From: Streptomyces lavendofoliae
GTDB lineage: Bacteria; Actinomycetota; Actinomycetes; Streptomycetales; Streptomycetaceae
Assembly (NCBI RefSeq): GCF_014649735.1
Contig: NZ_BMTP01000005.1
Location: 186,001-250,000 of the forward strand
Length of the DNA: 64,000 nucleotides
Reading direction: 5' to 3'
Shown here: piece by piece, positions 1-10,023 of the stretch
How the letters are laid out: each line of letters starts with the position of its first letter
How positions within the stretch are numbered: the stretch's first letter is position 1
Position numbers and translations under genes: made by a program
Notes under the pieces: model-generated
Databases searched by the model: none
The model's input: only the letters and a program-made list of their open reading frames with translations
Told to the model about the DNA's origin: nothing

Positions 1-1033
1 TCAGCGGCAGGGCCACCAGCAGGGTGACGGCGAAGGCGGCCCACACCGGCGGCAGGGCGCCGGGGAACCAGCCGTACGCGCCGATCACGTACTCGCCGGT
101 CACCGTCAGCACCATGAAGTGCGTCAGGTACACGGAGAAGCTCACCTCGCCCAGCCGGGCCGCGGCCCGCGAGAGCCACCCGCCCGGCCCCTCCCGGGCG
201 CCCGCCACGTACGCCGCCACCACCAGTGCCCACACCGCGCCCTCGACACCGCTCCACGCCAGCTTCAGCGGGCTGTCCGAGACGAACCCGTGCACCTGGT
301 TGAACGACCACAGCAGGCCCAGCGCCAGGACCAGCGCCACCGGCGGCAGCCACCGGGCCCGCAGCCGGTCGCGGTGGTGCACGTACACCCAGGCGGCCAG
401 CATGCCCAGCAGGAACTGGTCGATCCGCCCCGCCAGGCCCAGGTAGAGCGAGGCCGTGTGCGGCTCGGGCGCCGGGCTGCTCAACCACACCAGCGCCCGC
501 AGCACCGACACCGCCGCCAGCAGCCGCAGCAGCGCGCCCGGACCGCGTTCGGCGAGGAGGCGGCACAGCAGCGGGAAGACCAGGTAGAACTGCATCTCCA
601 CGCACAGCGTCCAGAAGACGCCCCCGTACGGCTGGGTCGGTGTCGCGAAGGTCAGGATGCGCAGCAGGTCCTGGAAGGTGGGCATGGCGACCTGGGTGGC
701 CAGGCCCAGCACGGCGACGACCAGGTAGAGCGGGTAGACCCGCAGCAGGCGGTTGGTGAGGAACCGGCCGTAGCGGACCGGCTTGCCGTACGCGCCGACC
801 GTGAAGATGAAGCCGGACAACACCATGAACAGGGCCACGCCCGTGTGGCCCTCGAAGACGAGCGTGGCGGCCGGGTTCTCCGAGTACAGCCAGTCGGTCG
901 CGGGGACGAATCGGCGCCCCTCGATGCGCGCGCTCAGCAGCTGGCACCCGTGGTACAGCACGACGAGCACGGCGGCGACGGCCCGCAGGTGGTCGACGGG
1001 GGCGAGGTAGACGCGGTCGTCGCTGCTGCGCAT
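1..1033 (-). CDS. Acyltransferase 3 family membrane protein (C-terminus cut by window edge)
   Basis: The reverse frame reads continuously from an ATG at 1033-1031 to the window edge, about 344 codons. Early residues include LAPVDHLRAVAAVLVVLYHG, the usual opening of acyltransferase-3 proteins, with the conserved histidine after the first membrane helix. Further on come many hydrophobic helices separated by short Arg-rich loops (RVYPLYL, FWTLCVEMQFYL). The family transfers acyl groups such as acetyl or succinyl from the cytoplasm onto exported sugars, lipids, peptidoglycan or antibiotics. The substrate here cannot be told. The stop codon lies outside the window. The gene is divergent from the XRE gene at 1141, with about 107 bp between them. 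Confidence 0.85.
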   Translation of the reverse strand, partial: MRSSDDRVYLAPVDHLRAVAAVLVVLYHGCQLLSARIEGRRFVPATDWLYSENPAATLVFEGHTGVALFMVLSGFIFTVGAYGKPVRYGRFLTNRLLRVYPLYLVVAVLGLATQVAMPTFQDLLRILTFATPTQPYGGVFWTLCVEMQFYLVFPLLCRLLAERGPGALLRLLAAVSVLRALVWLSSPAPEPHTASLYLGLAGRIDQFLLGMLAAWVYVHHRDRLRARWLPPVALVLALGLLWSFNQVHGFVSDSPLKLAWSGVEGAVWALVVAAYVAGAREGPGGWLSRAAARLGEVSFSVYLTHFMVLTVTGEYVIGAYGWFPGALPPVWAAFAVTLLVALPL

Positions 1034-1104
1034 GGGAGGCACCCTAGGGCGCCCCCGGGCTCCGGGCGGGGAGCGACGCCCGAACCGGTCATCCATTCGG
1101 ATCA

Positions 1105-1140
1105 TTGCGTAAGGACTATGAGATGTAGTATTTCTTATAC
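1105..1140 (+). promoter_or_regulatory. Possible promoter of a leaderless XRE transcript
   Basis: This is one of the few AT-rich patches in the window. TTGCGT (1105-1110) resembles a -35 box and TATTTC (1129-1134, 18 bp spacer) or TAGTAT (1126-1131, 15 bp spacer) a -10 box. Transcription from the former would start at or next to the ATG at 1141, and no Shine-Dalgarno sequence precedes that ATG. GTAT-N5-ATAC (1128-1140) could be an operator for autoregulation. This is inference from sequence only. Confidence 0.35.
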
Positions 1141-1395
1141 ATGAGTGAGCAGGTACACAACAGGCTGGCCGTGGTCAGGGCGGAGCGGAAGGTGACGCGC
1201 CAGGCGCTCGCCGACGCCCTGGGGGTGCACTACCAGACCATCGGCTACATCGAGCGGGGGCAGTACAACCCCAGCCTCGACCTGGCGTTGAAGGCGGCCC
1301 GCCACTTCGGGCTGCCGGTGGAGGCGCTGTTCTCCCTGGAGCCGTTCCAGCCGCTCACCGACGAGGTCTACGGGGTACCCGGGAGGAAGCAGTGA
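1141..1395 (+). CDS. XRE-family helix-turn-helix regulator (84 aa)
   Basis: A small DNA-binding protein that is almost entirely one HTH_3 domain. The N-terminal helices (NRLAVVRAERKVTRQALAD) lead into the recognition region ALGVHYQTIGYIERGQYNPS, followed by LDLALKAARHFGLPVEALF. This is the YozG/Cro-like pattern common in regulator/membrane-protein pairs. Its stop overlaps the GTG start of the next gene (GTGA, 1392-1395), so the two are translationally coupled. No sensor domain is present, so the signal may come through the partner membrane protein. The ATG at 1141 has no visible ribosome binding site. Confidence 0.85.
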   Translation: MSEQVHNRLAVVRAERKVTRQALADALGVHYQTIGYIERGQYNPSLDLALKAARHFGLPVEALFSLEPFQPLTDEVYGVPGRKQ

Positions 1396-1931
1396 CCACG
1401 ACCACCACCGCCACGCGCCACGACCGGCGGATGTACGCGATCATGAACAGGCCCGGGGCGCAGGCCATGAGCCGCACCGCCGCCCGCCGCCGCGGCTGGG
1501 TCGCGGCGCACATCGCGCTCACCGCCGCCGGGGTGGCGTTCTGGCTCGGCAGCGTGCACGCCGGCCCGCGGTGGGTGCCGTTCGGCCTGCTGGCCGTAAT
1601 CGTCCCCTGGTGCGTCGCCATGGGCGTGATCAACGGCGCCACCCGCGGGCTGCTGCAACTGCGCGGCCGGATGCTGGACGAGCGCCAGTACGCCGAGCGG
1701 GACCGGGTCCGCTCGCTCGCCCACCGCATCACCCTGGTGCTGCTGTTCGCCGGCGCGGCCGGCGCGGGGACGGCGACCTTGCTCGCCGGGGTCCGCTTCG
1801 ACGGTGGAGCGCTGTTCCCGGTGCTGTTCGCGCTGCTGGTCACGCACTGGATGCTGCCCTCGTGGGTGGCCTGTCTGCGGGTTCGGGACGACGCGCCCGA
1901 CGAGGTCCTCGACACCACCGGTGGTCACTGA
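1392..1931 (+). CDS. Small membrane protein coupled to the XRE regulator (179 aa)
   Basis: Starts at a GTG inside the stop of the XRE gene. After about 45 polar residues there are four hydrophobic stretches, near residues 40-60, 62-80, 112-132 and 138-156 (for example WVAAHIALTAAGVAFWLG and ITLVLLFAGAAGAGTATLLA). An Arg/Asp/Glu-rich loop (RMLDERQYAERDRVRSLAHR) sits between the second and third. I do not recognise a catalytic motif. The pairing of a YozG-like regulator with a four-helix membrane protein recurs in Gram-positive bacteria; the membrane partner may sense the cue or be the only target. Function unknown. Confidence 0.75.
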   Translation: MTTTTTATRHDRRMYAIMNRPGAQAMSRTAARRRGWVAAHIALTAAGVAFWLGSVHAGPRWVPFGLLAVIVPWCVAMGVINGATRGLLQLRGRMLDERQYAERDRVRSLAHRITLVLLFAGAAGAGTATLLAGVRFDGGALFPVLFALLVTHWMLPSWVACLRVRDDAPDEVLDTTGGH

Positions 1932-1984
1932 GCGCGACGGCGGGGATACCCCGGCCCGGAGTGAGCAAACCCACTTTCACGCAT

Positions 1985-2056
1985 GCTTTCCGTTCCTGAG
2001 GGCAGGGACCCGGGTCGCCGGCCACCGTCGGTGACGAGCACTCGGGAACGGAAGGC
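1985..2056 (+). promoter_or_regulatory. Possible structured 5' leader of the betaine operon
   Basis: The 134-bp gap before the aldehyde dehydrogenase gene holds two 12-nt arms, GCTTTCCGTTCC (1985-1996) and GGAACGGAAGGC (2045-2056), which pair fully with one G-U wobble. They enclose a 48-nt GC-rich segment. The stem ends about 9 nt before the GTG at 2066, so it could affect ribosome access. I could not match it to a riboswitch class I know. It may equally be an operator or chance pairing in GC-rich DNA. Confidence 0.3.
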
Positions 2057-2065
2057 AAACGCGAC

Positions 2066-3562
2066 GTGTCGGACCAACAGACCATCCACGTGGGCGGGGA
2101 GTGGCGAGCAGCCGCCACCGGCGCCACACGCGAGATCCTCGACCCCGCCGACGCGACGACCCTCGCGGTCGTCGCCGAGGGCGGGACCGAGGACACCGAC
2201 GCCGCGATAGCCGCCGCGCGCACCGCGTTCGACCAGGGCCCCTGGCCGCGCACCCCCGTCGCCGAGCGGGCCGCGCTGCTGCGCCGCGTCGCCGACCTGC
2301 TCCAGCGGGACCGGGAGTCCCTCGGCCTGCTGGAGAGCCGCAACGCGGGCAAGACCCTGGAAGAGGGCCGCGTCGACGTCGACTGCGTCACCGACGCGTT
2401 CCGCTACTTCGCCGACCTCGTCGTGAACGAGAGCGGCGGGCGGGTCGTCGACGCCGGGTCGCCCGACATCCACAGCGTCGTCGTCCACGAACCCGTCGGC
2501 GTCTGCGCCCTGATCACGCCGTGGAACTACCCGCTGCTCCAGGCGAGTTGGAAGATCGCCCCGGCGCTGGCGGCGGGCAACACCTTCGTGATCAAGCCGA
2601 GCGAGATCACCCCGCTCACCACCGTCGCGCTCATCCGGCTCCTCGCCGAGGCCGGACTCCCGGACGGCGTGGCCAACCTGGTCACCGGGCCCGGCGACCC
2701 GGTCGGCGCCCGCATGTCCGAACACCCCGGCGTCGACCTGGTGTCGTTCACCGGCGGCCTCGCCAGCGGTACGAAGGTGATGCGCGCCGCCGCCGACAGC
2801 GTCAAGAAGGTCGCCCTCGAACTGGGCGGCAAGAACCCCAACGTCGTGTTCGCCGACGCCTGCGCCACCGACGAGGGCTTCGACACCGCCGTCGACCAGG
2901 CGCTCAACGCCGCCTTCATCCACAGCGGCCAGGTGTGCTCGGCCGGGTCCCGCCTCATCGTCGAGGAGTCGCTGCGCGAGCGCTTCGTCGCCGAACTGGC
3001 CCGCCGCGCCGACCGGATCCGCCTCGGCCGCGGCACCGACGAGGGCGTCGAGTGCGGCCCCCTCGTCTCCGCGCGGCAGCTCGCCCGCACCGAGGAGTAC
3101 GTCGCCTCCGCCCTCGCCGAGGGCGCCGTCCTGCGCGCCGGCGGCGAACGCCCCGCCGGACCCGCGTACGGCGACGGCTACTTCTACCGCCCGACAGTCC
3201 TCGACGGCTGCCACCGCGGGATGCGCGTCGTGCGCGAGGAGGTCTTCGGCCCGGTCCTCACCGTCGAGACGTTCCGCACCGAGGACGAGGCCGTCGCCCT
3301 CGCCAACGACACCGAGTACGGCCTGGCCGGCGGCGTCTGGTCCGCCGACCCCGGCCGCGCCCGCCGCGTCGCCGGCCGGCTGCGCCACGGCACCGTCTGG
3401 ATCAACGACTTCCACCCCTACCTGCCGCAGGCGGAGTGGGGCGGCTTCGGCAAGAGCGGCATCGGCCGCGAGCTGGGCCCGGCCGGGCTCGCCGAGTACC
3501 GCGAGAGCAAGCACGTCTACCAGAACCTCGCCCCGCGTCCCGTGCGCTGGTTCGCGGGCTGA
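2066..3562 (+). CDS. betB: Betaine-aldehyde dehydrogenase-like aldehyde dehydrogenase (498 aa)
   Basis: NAD(P)-dependent aldehyde dehydrogenase of usual length. Motifs in order: PWNYP (about 152-156, with the oxyanion Asn), KPSE (177-180), FTGG near 228, LELGGKNPN with the general-base Glu near 252, and GQVCSAGSR with the nucleophilic Cys near 291. [10 protein letters not shown] lies towards the C-terminus. The family oxidises betaine aldehyde to glycine betaine. Specificity is inferred from the gene order: a GMC choline dehydrogenase follows after 26 bp, then a glycine betaine importer. The GTG at 2066 is chosen because [12 protein letters not shown] is the normal N-terminus of the family. 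Confidence 0.88.
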   Translation: MSDQQTIHVGGEWRAAATGATREILDPADATTLAVVAEGGTEDTDAAIAAARTAFDQGPWPRTPVAERAALLRRVADLLQRDRESLGLLESRNAGKTLEEGRVDVDCVTDAFRYFADLVVNESGGRVVDAGSPDIHSVVVHEPVGVCALITPWNYPLLQASWKIAPALAAGNTFVIKPSEITPLTTVALIRLLAEAGLPDGVANLVTGPGDPVGARMSEHPGVDLVSFTGGLASGTKVMRAAADSVKKVALELGGKNPNVVFADACATDEGFDTAVDQALNAAFIHSGQVCSAGSRLIVEESLRERFVAELARRADRIRLGRGTDEGVECGPLVSARQLARTEEYVASALAEGAVLRAGGERPAGPAYGDGYFYRPTVLDGCHRGMRVVREEVFGPVLTVETFRTEDEAVALANDTEYGLAGGVWSADPGRARRVAGRLRHGTVWINDFHPYLPQAEWGGFGKSGIGRELGPAGLAEYRESKHVYQNLAPRPVRWFAG

Positions 3563-3588
3563 GCCAAGGGGACAGAGGAAGACACACC

Positions 3589-5114
3589 ATGACCGACACC
3601 ACCGCGTACGACTACGTCATCGTCGGCGGCGGCACCGCCGGCAGCGTCATCGCCCACCGGCTCACCGCCGACCCCGGCGTCACCGTCGCCGTCATCGAGG
3701 GCGGCCCCTCCGACGTCGACCGCCCCGACGTCCTCACCCTGCGCCGCTGGATGGGCCTGCTCGGCGGCGACCTCGACTACGACTACCCCACCACCGAGCA
3801 GCCGCGCGGCAACTCCCACATCCGGCACAGCCGCGCCCGCGTCCTCGGCGGCTGCTCCTCCCACAACACGCTGATCTCCTTCAAGCCGCTGCCGTCCGAC
3901 TGGGACGAGTGGGAGGAGGCCGGGGCCGAGGGCTGGAACGCCGCCGCCATGGACCCGTACTACGACAAGCTCCTCAACAACATCGTGCCGGTCGACGAGA
4001 AGGACCGGAACGCCATCGCCCGCGACTTCGTCGACGCCGCCGAGAGCGCGCTGGGCGTCCCGCGCGTCGAGGGGTTCAACAAGAAGCCCTTCCACGAGGG
4101 CGTCGGGTTCTTCGACCTCGCGTACCACCCGGAGGACAACAAGCGCTCCTCCGCCTCGGTCGCGTACCTCCACCCGGTGATGGACGAACGCCCCAACCTG
4201 CACCTGATGCTGGAGACCTGGGCGTACCGGCTGGAGTTCGACGGTACGCGGGCGACCGGCGTCCACGTCCGGACGAAGGACGGCGCCGAGCGGCTGGTGT
4301 CGGCCCGCCGCGAGGTCCTCGTCTGCGCGGGCGCCGTCGACACGCCCCGGCTGCTGCTGCACTCCGGTATCGGACCCAGGGCGGACCTGGAGAAGCTGGG
4401 CATACCGGTCGTCCACGACCTGCCGGGCGTCGGCGAGAACCTGCTCGACCACCCCGAGTCGGTCATCGTCTGGGAGACCAACGGCCCCATCCCGGACAAC
4501 TCCGCCATGGACAGCGACGCGGGCCTCTTCGTGCGCCGCGACCCCGGGTCGCGGGGCCCGGACCTGATGTTCCACTTCTACCAGATCCCCTTCACCGACA
4601 ACCCGGAGCGGCTGGGGTACGAGCGCCCCGCGTACGGCGTGTCGATGACGCCGAACATCCCCAAGCCGCGCAGCCGTGGCCGCCTCTACCTCACCAGCGC
4701 CGATCCCGAGGTCAAGCCCGCCCTCGACTTCCGGTACTTCACCGACGAGGACGACTACGACGGGCGCACGCTGGTCGACGGCATCCGCATCGCCCGCGAG
4801 ATCGCCGGGACCGAGCCGCTCGCCGGCTGGCTCAAGCGCGAGGTGTGCCCCGGCCCCGAGGTCACCGGCGACGAGGAGCTCAGCGAGTACGCCCGCAAGG
4901 TCGCCCACACCGTGTACCACCCCGCCGGTACCTGCCGCATGGGCGCCGCCGACGACGAACGGGCCGTCGTGGGGCCCGACCTGAGGATCCGCGGGCTCGA
5001 CGGCATCCGGATCGCCGACGCGTCCGTCTTCCCGACCATGCCCGCCGTCAACCCGATGATCGGGGTGCTGATGGTCGGCGAGAAGGCCGCAGAACTGCTG
5101 GGAGGCGGTGCGTG

Positions 5115-5115
<1 letters not shown>
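3589..5115 (+). CDS. betA: GMC-family choline dehydrogenase-like flavoprotein (508 aa)
   Basis: FAD-dependent GMC oxidoreductase. The N-terminus has the dinucleotide-binding motif [18 protein letters not shown], followed by the GMC signature around [16 protein letters not shown] and the second signature [15 protein letters not shown]. The C-terminal active-site region is present as [11 protein letters not shown] (catalytic His) and INPM-type [17 protein letters not shown]. The predicted reaction is choline to betaine aldehyde, feeding the upstream dehydrogenase. The ATG at 3589 follows GGGGACAGAGGAAG. It shares one base with the ATPase start (TGATG at 5113-5117). The best-known BetA proteins are about 550 aa, so other alcohol substrates are possible; the operon supports choline. 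Confidence 0.85.
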
Positions 5116-6313
<1,198 letters not shown>

Positions 6314-6317
<4 letters not shown>

Positions 6318-8218
6318 CCGCGGCCGTCACCGCTCCCGCCCGCCCCCGCACGCCGGTCGCCGCGCGCCGCTACTGGCCGGTGGCCGCCGCCCTCGTCCTC
6401 GCAGCGCTCGGACTGCTCCTCGCCGGGCGCGGCAGCTGGCCCGCCGCGCTGTCCGTCGACCTGTCCGGGCCGCTCGGCTCCGCCAGCGACTGGATCGTCG
6501 ACAACCGCGACAGCCACCCGCTGTTCCTGTACTTCTTCGGGCACGTCAGCAACGCCGTCGTGCTCTCCGTGCGCGGCGTCTACCTGGTGCTGCTGGCCGC
6601 CGGATGGGCGGGCGTCACCGCCGCCGCCGGGCTCGTCGCCTGGCGGCTGGCCGGGGTGCGCCTCGCCGTCACCGCCGTCGCCGCGTTCGCCGTGTGCGGG
6701 CTGCTGGGCATGTGGGTGCCGACCATGCAGACCCTCGCCCTCATGGTCGTCGCCGTCGCCGCGTCGGTCGCCCTCGGCGCCGTCCTGGGCCTGGCCGCCG
6801 GGCTCTCCGACCGCACGTACCGGGCCCTGCGGCCCGTCCTCGACACCATGCAGGTCCTGCCCGCCTTCGCGTACCTGCTGCCCGTCGTCCTGGTCTTCGG
6901 CATCGGCGTCCCCGCCGCCGTCCTGGCGACCGTCGTGTACGCCGCCCCGCCCATGGCCCGCCTCACCGCGCTGGGCCTGCGCTCCGCCGACCCCGGCGTC
7001 CTGGAGGCAGCGGCCTCGCTCGGCGCGACCGGCAGGCAGCGGCTGCTGACCGCGCGCATCCCGCTGGCCCGCAAGGAGCTGCTGCTCGGCGTCAACCAGT
7101 CGATCATGATGGCGCTGTCGATGGCGGTCATCGCGTCCGTCATCGGCGCCGGCGGCCTCGGCGACCGCGTGTACCAGGCGCTCGCCTCGGTGGACGTCGG
7201 TGCCGCGCTGGCGGCGGGCATACCGATCGTGCTGCTGGCCGTGGTGCTCGACCGCACCGCCACCGGCGCGCGGTCGCGCGGCGGCTCGGGCCGCGCGTGG
7301 ACCGGCTGCGCCGCCGCCGTGGTGGCCGCCGCCCTGACCGGCCGCCTGACCGGCGGGCTCACCTGGCCCGAGGCGTGGCACGTCGACATCGCCGAGCCCG
7401 TCAACCGGGCCGTCGACTGGATGACCGCCCACCTCTACTCGGGCGTCCCCCTCATCGGCGGCACCGCCGACTGGGCGGCGCACTTCACCGGCTGGGTGCT
7501 CGACCCGGTACGGGACGGCCTCCAGGCACTGCCCTGGTGGGCGCTGCTGATGGCCGTCGGCGCGCTGGCGCTGGTCGTCGGCACATGGCGCACGGCCCTG
7601 ACCGCCGTCGGCGCGATGGCCGCCATCGGTGTCCTGGGCGTGTGGGACGCGTCGCTCGACACGCTCTCGCAGGTGCTGGCCGCCGTGGCCGTCACGCTGG
7701 TGCTGGGCTTCGGCATCGCGGTGGGCGCGGCGCGCAGCACCCGCCTGGAGCGCCTGCTGCGCCCGGTGCTGGACGTGTTCCAGACCATGCCGCAGTTCGT
7801 CTACCTGATCCCGGTGGTCGCGCTGTTCGGCGTGGGCCGCGCCCCGGCCGTCGCCGCCGCCGTGGTGTACGCGCTGCCCGCCGTCGTCCGCATCACCACC
7901 CAGGGCCTGAGGGGCGTCGACCCGGTCGCGCTGGAGTCGGCCCGCTCGCTGGGCGCCACCGGCTGGCAGCAGTTGCGCCAGGTGCAGTTCCCGCTGGCCC
8001 GGCCGGCGCTGTTGCTCGCCGTCAACCAGGCGGTCGTCCTCGTCCTCGCCGTCGTCATCATCGGCGGCCTGGTGGGCGGCGGGGCGCTCGGTTACGACGT
8101 GGTGTTCGGCCTCGCGCAGGGCGACCTGGCGACCGGTCTGGTCGCGGGCGCCGCGATCGTCTGCCTGGGCCTGATGCTCGACCGGGTCACCCAGCCGACC
8201 GCCGAGAAGGAGGCCTGA
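6314..8218 (+). CDS. Glycine betaine ABC importer, fused double permease (634 aa)
   Basis: Two ProW/OpuAB-like permease domains lie in one chain. The first, about residues 110-310, carries an EAA loop reading [28 protein letters not shown]. The second, about 410-630, carries [28 protein letters not shown]. Each half has about six membrane helices, and [18 protein letters not shown] and [18 protein letters not shown] occupy equivalent places. Single-domain ProW proteins dimerise, so this fusion fixes a pseudo-heterodimer. The ATG at 6314 overlaps the ATPase stop (ATGA). The next gene starts 2 bp after the stop. It forms the membrane channel for compatible-solute uptake. Confidence 0.9.
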
Positions 8219-8219
8219 C

Positions 8220-9182
8220 ATGCGGATGCGTACGCGTACGGCGGCCGGCGCCGCCGGGACCCTCGCCCTGCTGATCCTCACCGGCTGCGGTGCCGCCGAC
8301 ATGACCCGGCAGGCGTCCCCGTACGCCGCCGCCCGGGGCACGAAGACGGTCACCCTGTCCGTCCAGTCGTGGGTGGGCGCCCAGGCCAACGTCGCCGTGG
8401 CGAAGTACCTGCTGGAGCACGAGCTGGGCTATCGCGTCGACACCGTGCAGGTCGACGAGGTCCCCGCCTGGGACGCGCTCAGCCAGGGCCGGGTGGACGC
8501 GCTCCTGGAGGACTGGGGCCACCCGGAGCAGGAGCAGCGGTACGTCGCCGGCAAGAAGACCATCGCGCGGGGCGGCGACCTGGGCGTCACGGGCCACATC
8601 GGCTGGTTCGTCCCGACGTACTTCGCCAAGGCCCACCCGGACGTCACCGACTGGAAGAACCTGAACAAGTACGCGGACGAACTGCGCACGGCGGAGAGCG
8701 GCGGCAAGGGCCAACTGCTCGACGGCTCCCCGTCGTACGTCACGAACGACAAGGCGCTGGTGGAGAACCTGGGCCTGGACTACAAGGTCGTGTTCGCGGG
8801 CTCCGAGGCGGCGCAGATCACCCAGATCAAGCAGTTCGCCAAGGAGAGGAAGCCCTTTCTGACGTACTGGTACAAGCCGCAGTGGCTGTTCGAGAAGGTG
8901 CCGATGACGGAGGTGAAGCTGCCCGCGTACAAGGAGGGCTGCGACGCCGACCCGGAGAAGGTGGCCTGCGCCTACCCGCACACGCCGCTGCAGAAGTTCC
9001 TGAACGCCGACTTCGCGAGGGACGGCGGGAAGGCCGCCGCCTTCCTGAAGAACTTCCGTTGGACGACCGAGGCGCAGAACGAGGTGGCGCTGATGATCGC
9101 CGAGCAGAAGCTCACGCCGGAGGCGGCGGCCGGGAAGTGGGTCGCGGCCAACGAGCCGACGTGGCGGAAGTGGATGCCCTAG
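8220..9182 (+). CDS. Glycine betaine-binding lipoprotein of the ABC importer (320 aa)
   Basis: A signal peptide ends in a lipobox (LALLILTGCG), which lipidates Cys 23 or so and anchors the protein outside the membrane. The body is an OpuAC/ProX-type type II solute receptor: SVQSWVGAQANVAVAKYLLE, LLEDWGHPEQEQ, GHIGWFVPTYF, and an aromatic-rich C-terminal half (FLTYWYKPQWLFEK). Trp/Tyr boxes in this family cage the trimethylammonium group of betaine. It is the last gene of the betaine operon. The spacing of 1 bp after the permease stop and the family match make the assignment firm; whether it binds betaine, choline or both is not settled. Confidence 0.9.
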   Translation: MRMRTRTAAGAAGTLALLILTGCGAADMTRQASPYAAARGTKTVTLSVQSWVGAQANVAVAKYLLEHELGYRVDTVQVDEVPAWDALSQGRVDALLEDWGHPEQEQRYVAGKKTIARGGDLGVTGHIGWFVPTYFAKAHPDVTDWKNLNKYADELRTAESGGKGQLLDGSPSYVTNDKALVENLGLDYKVVFAGSEAAQITQIKQFAKERKPFLTYWYKPQWLFEKVPMTEVKLPAYKEGCDADPEKVACAYPHTPLQKFLNADFARDGGKAAAFLKNFRWTTEAQNEVALMIAEQKLTPEAAAGKWVAANEPTWRKWMP

Positions 9183-9208
9183 CGCCACTGCCCCCGTCCG
9201 CGCGGACA

Positions 9209-9227
9209 GCCCGCGCCCGGCGCGGGC
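9209..9227 (+). terminator. GC-rich hairpin after the betaine operon
   Basis: GCCCGCGC (9209-9216) pairs with GCGCGGGC (9220-9227) across a 3-nt loop, 27 bp after the lipoprotein stop. No T-run follows. The rest of 9183-9366, between this operon and the convergent TetR gene, is extremely GC-rich and shows no coding signal I trust. Confidence 0.4.
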
Positions 9228-9366
9228 GGGGCGGTCCGCGCGGGGCGCACAGCCGTGCGAGGGCCCGGCGTGGGCGGGGCAGCCCGGGCGGGGCCCGGGG
9301 CGGCGTCCGTGGCGGGGTGCGGCCGGGTGGGGCGTTCCGCCCGGGAGGGGTGGGACGCGGGCCCGG

Positions 9367-9927
9367 TCAGCGCAGGAGCCACTTCTTGATGAGCGCCAGG
9401 ACCTCCTCGCGGCTGCGGCCGTCGTGGTCGGCGGCGACGACATGGGTGCCGACCCGTACGGAGAAGGTGAGCATGCAGCGGACCTCGACGTCGTCGGGGT
9501 CGTCGCAGAACGTCGCGAACAGCGAACGCAGGTAGTCCATCCGCCGGTTGTCGACACGGCGCAGCCGCCGCGCCACGGCCTCGTCGCGCCGGGCCCAGTC
9601 GCGGAGCGCGAGGTCGATCGCCGTGCCCCGGGGCACCGCGTCGTCGGCCACCGCGACGAGGGTGAACAGCCGGTCCAGCTTGGCCCTGCCGTCCCCGCCG
9701 CCGCCGTCGACGTGCTCGATCACCGCCTCGGTGACCTCGCGCTCCCAGGTGTCCAGCATCGCCGTCAGCAACGCCTCCCGGTTGGCGAAGTACCCGTAGA
9801 ACCCGCCCTTGCTGACGCCGAGCGCCTGCGCGAGCGGCTCGATCCGCACGGCGTCCGGGCCGCCGGCGGCGAGCGCCCGCAACCCCTCCTCGATCCACTT
9901 GCCGCGCGGTGTGCGCGCCACCGCCAT
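9367..9927 (-). CDS. TetR/AcrR-family repressor (186 aa)
   Basis: N-terminal TetR DNA-binding domain: IEEGLRALAAGGPDAVRIEPLAQALGVSKGGFYGYFANREALLTAMLDTWE, residues about 11-62, a textbook helix-turn-helix ending in GFYGYF. The C-terminal ligand domain has the AIDLALRDWARRDEAVARRLRRVD pattern seen in many actinobacterial TetRs. It faces the DUF2867 gene with 96 bp between starts, and that gap holds two perfect palindromes. It therefore most likely represses both itself and the DUF2867/membrane pair. The start at 9927 is taken from the family N-terminus. The inducer is unknown. Confidence 0.88.
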   Translation of the reverse strand: MAVARTPRGKWIEEGLRALAAGGPDAVRIEPLAQALGVSKGGFYGYFANREALLTAMLDTWEREVTEAVIEHVDGGGGDGRAKLDRLFTLVAVADDAVPRGTAIDLALRDWARRDEAVARRLRRVDNRRMDYLRSLFATFCDDPDDVEVRCMLTFSVRVGTHVVAADHDGRSREEVLALIKKWLLR

Positions 9928-9953
9928 GGTGTGTCTCCCCTCACGTCCCGACC

Positions 9954-9977
9954 CATCTATACAGTGCCGTATAGATG
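9954..9977. promoter_or_regulatory. TetR operator 1 (24-bp perfect palindrome)
   Basis: The arms CATCTATAC (9954-9962) and GTATAGATG (9969-9977) are perfect reverse complements around a 6-bp centre. It lies 27 bp upstream of the TetR start, and its core ATCTATAC-N6-GTATAGAT recurs 35 bp away. The low GC content of the arms in this genome adds weight. Confidence 0.8.
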
Positions 9978-9988
9978 GGACTACCCTC

Positions 9989-10012
9989 GATCTATACGCC
10001 ATCGTATAGATC
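9989..10012. promoter_or_regulatory. TetR operator 2 (24-bp perfect palindrome)
   Basis: The arms GATCTATAC (9989-9997) and GTATAGATC (10004-10012) form a perfect palindrome with a 6-bp centre. It shares its 8-bp half-site with operator 1 and ends 11 bp before the DUF2867 start at 10024. Occupancy would block transcription or early elongation of that gene. The 35-bp centre-to-centre spacing is about 3.3 helical turns, so the two dimers would not sit on exactly the same face. Confidence 0.8.
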
Positions 10013-10023
10013 GGGGCACGCTC

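Noticed and set aside
1128..1140. GTAT-N5-ATAC as a confirmed operator of the XRE regulator
   Set aside because: Only four paired bases per arm in an AT-rich stretch; kept only as a remark under the promoter.
2101..3562. A long frame fused upstream of the choline dehydrogenase that would extend it by about 500 residues
   Set aside because: The extra part is an Arg/Pro-rich shadow of the aldehyde dehydrogenase frame; betA has its own ATG and ribosome binding site at 3589.
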